Assembly (NCBI GenBank): GCA_036310525.1
Contig: JAXJRQ010000117.1
Coordinates: 1 to 5,298, forward strand
Length of the DNA stretch: 5,298 bases
Reading direction: 5' to 3'
DNA from: UBA4716 sp036310525
GTDB taxonomy: Bacteria; Bacillota; Clostridia; UBA1381
Positions 1 to 5,283 of the stretch are shown piece by piece. Positions within the stretch are counted from its first letter, which is position 1. Each line of letters starts with the position of its first letter. The notes under the pieces are model-generated. The model was not told the DNA's origin. It saw only the letters and a list, made by a program, of their open reading frames with translations, and made no database searches. Position numbers and translations under genes: made by a program.

Positions 1-84
1 AACGATTTTGAAATCGTAGAAAAAATAGTCTGCATTTTTGAGAAATACCAAATCAGTTCAGGCACCACTCACGATTTTGGTTAA
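1..84 (+). CDS. C-terminal end of an unidentified protein (partial, enters from left edge)
   Basis: Frame 1 is open from the first base to a TAA at 82-84, giving 27 residues that begin NDFEIVEKIVCIFEKY and end THDFG. All five other frames are closed within this stretch. The amphipathic, charged composition looks like a genuine protein tail, and a hairpin terminator begins about 10 nt after the stop, as expected for the 3' end of a rightward gene. No domain can be recognised from so short a tail, so no function is proposed. The alternative is a chance open frame in non-coding DNA, which is possible at this length. Confidence 0.55.
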   Translation, partial: NDFEIVEKIVCIFEKYQISSGTTHDFG

Positions 85-94
85 CGAAACATAA

Positions 95-135
95 AAACAG
101 CCATATGAAATTGCAACAATTTCACATGGCTGTTT
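95..135. terminator. Bidirectional intrinsic terminator between convergent genes
   Basis: A 19-bp inverted repeat (95-113 against 117-135) surrounds a three-base loop, CAA. The only imperfection is A105 opposite C125. In plus-strand RNA this is an A-C mismatch, but in minus-strand RNA it becomes a U-G wobble, so the leftward transcript has an unbroken stem. Reading left, the stem is followed by a U tract from the A run 93-97; reading right, it is followed by a T-rich stretch. It therefore probably ends both the partial gene at 1-84 and the leftward operon whose last stop codon is at 147-149. Confidence 0.85.
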
Positions 136-146
136 ATTTCTTGTAT

Positions 147-1073
147 TTATTTTTCTTTGCTATAGTTAAGCATGATAATACCCGTACATATAAGCACCAG
201 TGTAATAAACAGATTGATTGGTGAAACACTGCTTTGTTCTTCAAGCAGAAGATTTGACAAAAGCACACCGAACACAGGTATCATAAAGCTGTATATTGTA
301 ACCTTTGATACGGGATTATACTTCAAAAGCACGCCCCACAAAGCATATGCAACAGCCGACAAAAATGCCAGATACACAAACACGCCAATTGCCTGAGCAT
401 TCGGGAATATAACGCTTCCGCCCATTAAAATTCCGACAACTGTCATCACAAGACCACCTATTACAAACTGATAACCGCTTATAACAACAGGGTCTTCAAA
501 TTTTGAATATCTCTTCATAAGCACCGACGACACAGCATACGCAACAGCCGATAAAAGCACAAAGCCATCACCCGTAAAATTCATGTTAAGGTCAAGACCA
601 TTGAGGTTGACAATTACTATTCCGGCAAATCCGATTATACATGCACATACTTTTTTAACCGTAAGCTTTTCCTGCTTAAAAATCAAACCTGCAATCAGAA
701 GTGCAAAAAATGCATTTGAACCGCTTGCGATAGTGCCCTTTACACCCGACGTATTTGAAAGTCCTATATAGAATAATATGTACTGAATTATTGTCTGAAA
801 ACTGCTTACCGTAACTACTCTTTTAATATTTTCCTTTTTCGGATAGAGAAATTCACGTCTTGCTATACTGTATATTAAAATTGTAATCAAGCCTGCGCAG
901 GTAAAGCGAAGTCCTGCAAAAAGAATAGTTGACGGTACTCCCGAATGCGGAAGAATAAGCTTATATCCCATCTTGATAAACGGTGTTGCACTTCCCCACA
1001 ATGCACAGCACAGAATTGCCGCCGCTGCCACAAATAAGGGGTTTGTAAATATTTTATTTTTTGTTTTTTCCAT
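147..1073 (-). CDS. EamA/DMT-family membrane transporter
   Basis: The 308-residue, very hydrophobic protein fits the drug/metabolite transporter superfamily: two EamA repeats of five helices each (about residues 12-156 and 168-304), the usual family length. Repeat 1 has the typical WGSATPFIK motif after helix 1 (26-34), an RFTCAG segment (56-61) and the acidic residue E135 after helix 4. Repeat 2 ends with the matching P-V-F-G-V-L-L-S-N-L-L-L-E-E pattern (266-279). Family members move small metabolites, amino acids or sugars across the inner membrane, many as exporters; substrate and direction cannot be read from sequence. The ATG is preceded by GAAAGG about 11 nt upstream. It is the last gene of a leftward operon, 22 nt after the isomerase-like gene, so it probably imports the substrate or exports a product of the same pathway. 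Confidence 0.9.
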   Translation of the reverse strand: MEKTKNKIFTNPLFVAAAAILCCALWGSATPFIKMGYKLILPHSGVPSTILFAGLRFTCAGLITILIYSIARREFLYPKKENIKRVVTVSSFQTIIQYILFYIGLSNTSGVKGTIASGSNAFFALLIAGLIFKQEKLTVKKVCACIIGFAGIVIVNLNGLDLNMNFTGDGFVLLSAVAYAVSSVLMKRYSKFEDPVVISGYQFVIGGLVMTVVGILMGGSVIFPNAQAIGVFVYLAFLSAVAYALWGVLLKYNPVSKVTIYSFMIPVFGVLLSNLLLEEQSSVSPINLFITLVLICTGIIMLNYSKEK

Positions 1074-1095
1074 TGTAATTTTTACCTTTCGTTTA

Positions 1096-1938
1096 TTATA
1101 ATCTTCTCAGATATGCAAGAGCATCCTTTAACGCCTCAATGCAGTCCTGCGGACCTTCAAATTCCACCGAGAACACATCATCATATCCCGCACGCTTCAA
1201 TATTTCCACACACTGCGCTACGGGAACATCACCTCTGCCTGTTATTGTACCACGGATTTTATTGCATCCACGTGTTACGATACATCCCTCTGCCGGATAG
1301 TCAAAACCATATGTATCAAAATCCTTCGTGTGGGCATGGAAAGCATATGGAGCAAGCCTTGATACCGCAGTAACGGGATTTTCATCTACGCAAAGAAAAT
1401 TACCCATATCAACGAGAATACCGAAATTCTCATGGTTAACCGCATTGAAAAGACGTTCTATTCTGTCGCTGTCCTGACAGCAGAAGCCGTGATTTTCAAC
1501 CATTGTTCTGATACCCTTTGTCTTGGCATATTCAGTCAGGATACGGCAATTTTTAGCAAGCTCAGGAAGTGAGGCATCAAAGCTTCTGTATTTATTCTGG
1601 CTAAAATATGCGTCATGGCGCATTTTTTTAACACCAAGAATTTCTGCGATGTCTATTTCCTTTTTTACTCTTGATAATTCTTTTTCCGTAAGCTCATCAG
1701 TATCCTGAATAAGCGTCGCACCTACTGTATATGCACTGATTTCTATTCCGACCTCAGCCGCTCTTTCACGAAGCTTTACTGCGTATTCTTCAACACTGCT
1801 TCCGTCATGCGGAGTGAGATTTATAAATTCAATCGCATCAAATCCAAGCTCCCTGGCTTTGTCAATACACGTAAGCTGATTTAGCTTTCCGCTTTTAATA
1901 TACTGCATAAATGAATAAGAGCTTACACCTATTTTCAT
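1096..1938 (-). CDS. Sugar-phosphate isomerase/epimerase-like TIM barrel protein (xylose isomerase-like, AP endonuclease 2 fold)
   Basis: The 280-residue protein begins MKIGVSSYSFMQYI, a typical first strand for the xylose-isomerase-like TIM barrel family (PF01261). The usual metal-site carboxylates and histidine sit at strand ends: E148 in MVENHG, D177 in LVDMGN, H201/H203 in FHAHTKDF and E259 in FSVEFEG. The loop GRGDVP (234-239) matches the conserved G-x-G-x-(V/I) motif before the last helices. Family members isomerise or epimerise sugars, keto-sugars, inositols or hydroxypyruvate using a divalent metal; which reaction applies here is open. There is no signal peptide, so it is cytosolic. 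AAAGGAG (complement of 1946-1952) lies 7 nt before the ATG and overlaps the preceding gene's stop codon, which supports both this start and translational coupling with the hydrolase gene. Confidence 0.88.
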   Translation of the reverse strand: MKIGVSSYSFMQYIKSGKLNQLTCIDKARELGFDAIEFINLTPHDGSSVEEYAVKLRERAAEVGIEISAYTVGATLIQDTDELTEKELSRVKKEIDIAEILGVKKMRHDAYFSQNKYRSFDASLPELAKNCRILTEYAKTKGIRTMVENHGFCCQDSDRIERLFNAVNHENFGILVDMGNFLCVDENPVTAVSRLAPYAFHAHTKDFDTYGFDYPAEGCIVTRGCNKIRGTITGRGDVPVAQCVEILKRAGYDDVFSVEFEGPQDCIEALKDALAYLRRL

Positions 1939-1950
1939 ATTTATACTCCT

Positions 1951-3426
1951 TTATACTAACGGCTTTGCGCATGCAAACCCCTGATATTTATCCAAAAATC
2001 CCTCAGCTGTTTTATTCATAAACATTCCGAAACGTCCGTCAGGAGTAAAGCCTATATTAATATTCAGGTTTCCGAAATATGTGTCAATAACCTGAACCTT
2101 AATAAATAAGTTCTGTTCATCATGCCATGCCGCCGAAGCAACACAATCATAACGTCTGTTGCCCGGTATTGTTCCCATTTCATCCGAATATCCATCCTCA
2201 GGGAATTCTCCTGCTTCGTTATATCCCATACCAAAGCTGAGCTCCTTATCGCCCTGAGCATTAGTGTAGTACAATGTGCCCTTGTCACCCTCAAAACAGA
2301 ACTTCATTTTTGTAATTCCCATCGGGTTTTTATCAAGCACATATTCAACACCGTTTATTTTATCCTGAAGCGGAATATGCTTCAATCCCTTTGCTGTCAT
2401 AAGCTTCAATTCTGAGGTGTATTCCATAAGCTCATCATATGATGCCTTATCTTCGGGAAGCTCGCCGTCAACCGCTGTTCTTGCAACCATGTCAAAAAAT
2501 CCTTTTATGATAACTCTTTTTGCAAAATCCTTGCCCTGATTATCGGCATTACACACAAATACCATATCCTTATCAGGTATACAAACCGCAAACTGACAAC
2601 CCATGCCGTTAAAGAAAAACGAATTGTCATAGGTTCTCCAGAACTGATAACCATATCCCTGTGAAGCAAGCTCATCATCACCAAGACAATTATTATCAAT
2701 CTGCTTTGAGGTTGCGGCTGTTACGTACTCCTCATTAAGAAGCTGTTCGCCATTCCATCTACCCTTATTCATGGTAAAGACAGCGCACTTTAACAAGTCA
2801 ACAGGTCTGCAAATCAGCGCAGAATCCGCCCATGCATGACCTCCCGGACATTTTAAGCAATATGTGTCCTCTGCCACACCTAATTTATTCATAAATTTTG
2901 ACTGCAGATATTCCACAAATTCCATGCCCGAAACTCTCTCAATAAGTGCTCCGAGTACAAACGCACCGGGACTGTCGTACTGGAAAATAGTTCCCGAAGG
3001 ACGTGATACTTCAGAATCATTTTCAAAGTACAGTGCCACTCTATCCTCCGGCTTCGCATTAAACCACGACTGCGGCGGTTTTGCGGTACTCATCATCAGC
3101 ATATGTCTGATTGTCTGATTTTTCATGTTTTCATCAGTCTGATTTTTAATTTCTTCCGGGAAATATTTACCTATCTTATCATCAAGCGAAATGAGTCCGT
3201 CCTGTTCAAGAAAACCAATTCCCAGTCCCACAAAGCTCTTGGTTACAGAATACATTCTGTGCTTAAAATCACTTGTAAAAGGCGCCCAGTATTTTTCAAA
3301 CACAATCTTACCTTTTCTGTAAATAATAACATCGTGCATTGACAGCTGTGCTTCTTCAAGACTTTCAATATATTTCTTTATATTTTTTGAACTTATACCT
3401 ACTTTTTCAGGTGTTGTATATTCCAT
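1951..3426 (-). CDS. Serine hydrolase, beta-lactamase/esterase family (PF00144), with C-terminal extension
   Basis: The 491-residue protein shows the penicillin-recognising enzyme fold. The nucleophile motif SxxK is S60-V-T-K63 in HRMYSVTKSF, followed by the characteristic helix GFLEQDGLISLDDKIGKYFP. The second motif is the tyrosine Y150 in YDSPGAFVLGALIERVSG. The third strand reads GYGYQFWR, then FFFNGMGCQF (271-280), so a Gly-rich segment replaces the KTG or HxG of true beta-lactamases and class VIII esterases, as in 6-aminohexanoate-dimer-hydrolase-like members. Residues from about 345 form an extra, probably beta-rich domain of unknown role. No signal peptide or lipobox is visible, so it is predicted cytoplasmic, which argues against a cell-wall or antibiotic-resistance role. 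Family activities include esterase, amidase and peptidase; the substrate is unknown. It is first in a leftward operon, with AAAGGAG 8 nt before the ATG. Confidence 0.88.
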   Translation of the reverse strand: MEYTTPEKVGISSKNIKKYIESLEEAQLSMHDVIIYRKGKIVFEKYWAPFTSDFKHRMYSVTKSFVGLGIGFLEQDGLISLDDKIGKYFPEEIKNQTDENMKNQTIRHMLMMSTAKPPQSWFNAKPEDRVALYFENDSEVSRPSGTIFQYDSPGAFVLGALIERVSGMEFVEYLQSKFMNKLGVAEDTYCLKCPGGHAWADSALICRPVDLLKCAVFTMNKGRWNGEQLLNEEYVTAATSKQIDNNCLGDDELASQGYGYQFWRTYDNSFFFNGMGCQFAVCIPDKDMVFVCNADNQGKDFAKRVIIKGFFDMVARTAVDGELPEDKASYDELMEYTSELKLMTAKGLKHIPLQDKINGVEYVLDKNPMGITKMKFCFEGDKGTLYYTNAQGDKELSFGMGYNEAGEFPEDGYSDEMGTIPGNRRYDCVASAAWHDEQNLFIKVQVIDTYFGNLNINIGFTPDGRFGMFMNKTAEGFLDKYQGFACAKPLV

Positions 3427-3465
3427 AAAAGCTGCTCCTTTTATATGTATTTTACCTTAACCCCG

Positions 3466-3494
3466 ATTATAGCACAACGATTTTACAGAGTCAA
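3466..3494 (-). promoter_or_regulatory. Sigma-70/SigA promoter of the leftward hydrolase operon
   Basis: Read on the minus strand, TTGACT (complement of 3489-3494) is followed after exactly 17 bp by a perfect TATAAT (complement of 3466-3471). Transcription would start near 3459, giving a leader of about 33 nt that carries the AAAGGAG ribosome binding site of the serine hydrolase gene. No operator-like palindrome overlaps it, so the sequence gives no hint of its regulation. Confidence 0.85.
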
Positions 3495-3595
3495 CATCAA
3501 ATATATTTTTTATACAAAATTAAAGCATTTTTATCCAAAAACACATGATTTATTTATTTTTGCTCTCTGTTTATATTCTGAATACAACAAAAAGC

Positions 3596-3624
3596 TTGCA
3601 AAACTTATTATTATACGCTATAAT
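3596..3624 (+). promoter_or_regulatory. Probable SigA promoter of the NSS transporter gene
   Basis: TTGCAA at 3596-3601 lies 17 bp upstream of a perfect TATAAT at 3619-3624. Its -35 hexamer matches consensus at four of six bases, so it is weaker than the divergent promoter. Initiation near 3631 would give a 5' leader of about 139 nt, which is unusually long for a bacterial transporter gene and contains the paired structures described separately. Confidence 0.65.
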
Positions 3625-3648
3625 AATATAGATTATTTTATCTTATAG

Positions 3649-3676
3649 GAAATTACAACGTTTATGTTGTAATTTC
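3649..3676 (+). promoter_or_regulatory. Perfect 11-bp inverted repeat in the transporter leader (hairpin or operator)
   Basis: GAAATTACAAC (3649-3659) is exactly complementary to GTTGTAATTTC (3666-3676) across a six-base loop. It lies roughly 19 to 46 nt after the predicted transcription start. It could act as an RNA hairpin, or as a palindromic DNA site for a dimeric repressor that blocks early elongation. The 3' arm can also pair with ATTACAA at 3682-3688, so the hairpin may be one of two alternative states. The inverted repeat is seen directly; either function is inference. Confidence 0.6.
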
Positions 3677-3686
3677 ACTATATTAC

Positions 3687-3745
3687 AAAAAAGTCTGCTT
3701 ATGGAGGTGAACTGTGCGAACGCCAGTCTCTATAATGACTTTTTT
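3687..3745 (+). promoter_or_regulatory. Candidate cis-regulatory RNA or attenuator hairpin upstream of the NSS transporter
   Basis: The RNA can fold into one long imperfect hairpin. AAAAAAGUC (3687-3695) pairs perfectly with GACUUUUUU (3737-3745); UUAUGGA (3699-3705) pairs with UCUAUAA (3729-3735) with one G-U; GGUG (3706-3709) pairs with CGCC (3721-3724) using one U-G. Asymmetric gaps are UGC opposite U (3696-3698/3736) and a bulged AGUC (3725-3728), and the apical loop is AACUGUGCGAA. An A tract on the left arm and a U tract on the right, ending about 24 nt before the start codon, is the form of an intrinsic terminator, so premature termination is a reasonable model. The stem is only moderately GC-rich, so it may instead sense a ligand or control translation. 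I do not recognise a known riboswitch class. Confidence 0.55.
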
Positions 3746-3769
3746 ATAAATTTTGAAAGGATGTAGAAA

Positions 3770-5125
3770 ATGGAAAGAGAACGTTTAAAAAGCAGACTGG
3801 GCTTTATCCTTATAAGCGCAGGCTGTGCAATAGGTATCGGAAACGTGTGGAAGTTTCCGTATATGGCAGAACAAAACGGTGGTGCAATTTTTGTACTGAT
3901 TTATCTGTTTTTCCTGATTGTAATGGGTGTACCTGCAATGACAATCGAATTTGCACTTGGCCGTGCAGGTCAGAAGAGTCCCGTAATGCTGTATCAGCAG
4001 CTTGAAAAAAAAGGTCAGAAATGGCACATACACGGCTATGCCGCAATGGCAGGAAATGTACTTCTTATGATGTTCTATTCGGTTGTTTCGGCATGGATGC
4101 TTCAGTATTTCGTGATGATGGCTACGGGACATTTTTCAGGTCTTAATCCGACTGAAATAGGCGGTGCTTTTGATGGAATGCTCGCAAATCCCGTTTCATT
4201 ATTTATATATACAGCTATTATTGTAGTAGCCGGTTTCGGAATATGCTCATTTGGCGTGCAGAAAGGCGTTGAACGTGTAACAAAGGTAATGATGATAGCG
4301 CTTCTTGCAATTATGGTTATACTTGCCGTCAACAGTGCTTTTCTCGATGGCGGCAGTAAGGGACTTGAGTTTTATTTAAAACCCAATCTTGACAACCTGC
4401 TTAACATCGGTGTAGGAAATGTAATTGTTGCGGCAATGAATCAGGCGTTCTTCACATTGAGTATCGGTATCGGCTCAATGGCGATATTCGGAAGCTATAT
4501 CGGCAAGGAACGTGCGCTTCTGGGTGAGTCGGTCAATGTTGCTTTACTCGACACATTCGTTGCGCTTTGCTCAGGATTTATTATTTTCCCTGCATGCTTC
4601 GCATACGGCGTTGATGTGGGACAGGGTCCCAAGCTTATATTTGTAACCCTGCCGAATATTTTCAATAATATGCCGCTTGGCAGACTTTGGGGAAGTTTGT
4701 TCTTTGTATTCATGTCTTTTGCGGCTGTTTCAACAGTTATCGCCGTATATGAAAATATTATCTCATGCTGTATTGACTTATTTAAGTGGAGCAGAAAAAA
4801 AGCTTGTATCGTATGTACAATCGGTATGCTGATACTTGTACTGCCATGTATACTCGGTTTTAATGTCCTCTCAGACATTCAGCCCAGAGGCGAAGGCAGC
4901 ACGATTATGGACCTTGAAGACTTCCTTGTAAGTAATGTTATACTTCCGCTCGGTGCGCTTACTTATGTACTGTTTAGCGTATCACGATGCGGTTGGGGTT
5001 GGAAAAACTTCATGAACGAAGCCAACACCGGTAAAGGTCTTAAGGTGGCAAACTGGATGAGAATTTATATGACTTATATTCTTCCCGTAATTATTATTGC
5101 TGTTTTCCTTATAGGTATACTTTAA
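3770..5125 (+). CDS. Sodium:neurotransmitter symporter (NSS/SNF) family transporter, probable Na+-coupled amino acid importer
   Basis: The 451-residue protein opens ERERLKSRLGFILISAGCA, then IGIGNVWKFPY, the helix-1 signature of bacterial NSS proteins (PF00209). By alignment from memory to LeuT, G18, A20, I21 and N25 match its sodium-site backbone and Asn27, while G22 replaces the aspartate of monoamine transporters, so the substrate is probably an amino acid. E60 matches conserved Glu62 and Y103 the binding-site tyrosine. Helix 6 has FFTLS (227-231) and helix 8 has S321-T322 at the Na2 positions. K28 and D384 would form the extracellular gate. About 11 helices are visible, the last near 429-450, the short form seen in MhsT-type transporters rather than the 12 of LeuT. 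AAAGGA lies 8 nt before the ATG and the N-terminus fits the family. It is a single-gene unit ending in a strong terminator. Confidence 0.93.
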   Translation: MERERLKSRLGFILISAGCAIGIGNVWKFPYMAEQNGGAIFVLIYLFFLIVMGVPAMTIEFALGRAGQKSPVMLYQQLEKKGQKWHIHGYAAMAGNVLLMMFYSVVSAWMLQYFVMMATGHFSGLNPTEIGGAFDGMLANPVSLFIYTAIIVVAGFGICSFGVQKGVERVTKVMMIALLAIMVILAVNSAFLDGGSKGLEFYLKPNLDNLLNIGVGNVIVAAMNQAFFTLSIGIGSMAIFGSYIGKERALLGESVNVALLDTFVALCSGFIIFPACFAYGVDVGQGPKLIFVTLPNIFNNMPLGRLWGSLFFVFMSFAAVSTVIAVYENIISCCIDLFKWSRKKACIVCTIGMLILVLPCILGFNVLSDIQPRGEGSTIMDLEDFLVSNVILPLGALTYVLFSVSRCGWGWKNFMNEANTGKGLKVANWMRIYMTYILPVIIIAVFLIGIL

Positions 5126-5128
5126 TAC

Positions 5129-5161
5129 AAAAACCACGGTTCAATGAACCGTGGTTTTTTT
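5129..5161 (+). terminator. Rho-independent terminator of the NSS transporter gene
   Basis: CCACGGTTC (5134-5142) and GAACCGTGG (5146-5154) form a perfect 9-bp stem around the loop AAT. Five A-T pairs extend it to 14 bp (5129-5142 against 5146-5159), and a run of seven T follows (5155-5161). It starts 3 nt after the transporter stop codon. The A run on the left arm means it could also stop leftward transcription entering from the right. Confidence 0.95.
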
Positions 5162-5213
5162 GCGCTCAGGTGTATGATTGTGAATTGTAATTTATCGGTG
5201 TGTTTGAATATTA

Positions 5214-5283
5214 TTGTAGGGGACGATGCCTACATCGTCCCGTTGTTATGTTCACGGGCGGATGTGGGCATCCGCCCCTACAA
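5214..5283. repeat. 70-bp REP-doublet-like palindromic element (BIME/REPIN architecture)
   Basis: Two 29-nt copies face each other (5214-5242 and the complement of 5255-5283) around a 12-nt spacer. Both copies begin TTGTAGGGG, so the element has 9-bp terminal inverted repeats, TTGTAGGGG and CCCCTACAA. Each copy folds into a 9-bp hairpin: GGGACGATG/CATCGTCCC (5220-5228/5233-5241) and GGGCGGATG/CATCCGCCC (5256-5264/5269-5277). A GTAG tetranucleotide sits at the foot of each hairpin, as in REP sequences moved by RAYT (Y1, IS200/IS605-related) transposases. There is no coding potential and no evident target duplication. I recall similar GC-rich repeats between genes in gut Clostridia, but cannot confirm the copy number here. 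Bases 5162-5213 before it show nothing recognisable. Confidence 0.75.

Larger units (their letters stand above)
3427..3769. other. 343-bp divergent intergenic regulatory region
   Basis: This very AT-rich gap separates the leftward operon from the rightward transporter gene. It holds the operon promoter near 3466-3494, a probable transporter promoter at 3596-3624 and a structured transporter leader from about 3631 to 3769. The two promoters are about 100 bp apart and point away from each other. Between them (3495-3595) I see only AT-rich DNA with no clear motif. No T-box, glycine riboswitch core or tRNA-like sequence was found. Confidence 0.8.

Noticed and set aside
1..17. Small palindrome ACGATTT/AAATCGT at the left edge, with ACGATTTTG repeated at 71-79
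   Set aside because: It lies inside the probable partial coding sequence, is short and AT-rich, and encodes similar NDF/HDF residues. Chance or coding constraint explains it.
2122..2415. 97-codon plus-strand open frame inside the serine hydrolase gene
   Set aside because: It lies antisense to the hydrolase C-terminal domain, is Cys/His-rich with no recognisable motif, and lacks a credible ribosome binding site.
3466..3494. CcpA catabolite-repression (cre) site overlapping the operon promoter
   Set aside because: The segment TGTAAAATCGTTGTGC resembles part of a cre site, but its half-sites are wrongly spaced and lack the central CG symmetry.
107..3676. Shared GAAATT(A/G)CAAC motif in the terminator (107-117) and the transporter leader (3649-3659)
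   Set aside because: Both lie in AT-rich hairpins more than 3 kb apart, and the terminator copy is explained by its stem and loop. Two occurrences do not support a common regulator site.
3631..3769. T-box, glycine or guanidine riboswitch in the transporter leader
   Set aside because: The T-box AGGGTGGNACCGCG core and the conserved cores of the glycine and guanidine riboswitches are absent, and the leader is too short for a T-box.
3785..4132. 115-codon minus-strand open frame within the NSS transporter gene
   Set aside because: It is antisense to a clear membrane protein gene, rich in His and Cys, with no family resemblance and no RBS or promoter. It is a shadow of the real gene.
4495..4878. 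127-codon minus-strand open frame within the NSS transporter gene
   Set aside because: It is fully antisense to helices 7-9 of the transporter, with low-complexity Ser/Thr/Ile composition and no start signals.
5214..5283. CRISPR repeat or simple double terminator
   Set aside because: There are only two inverted, non-identical units with no spacers of CRISPR length, and neither hairpin is followed by a U tract.
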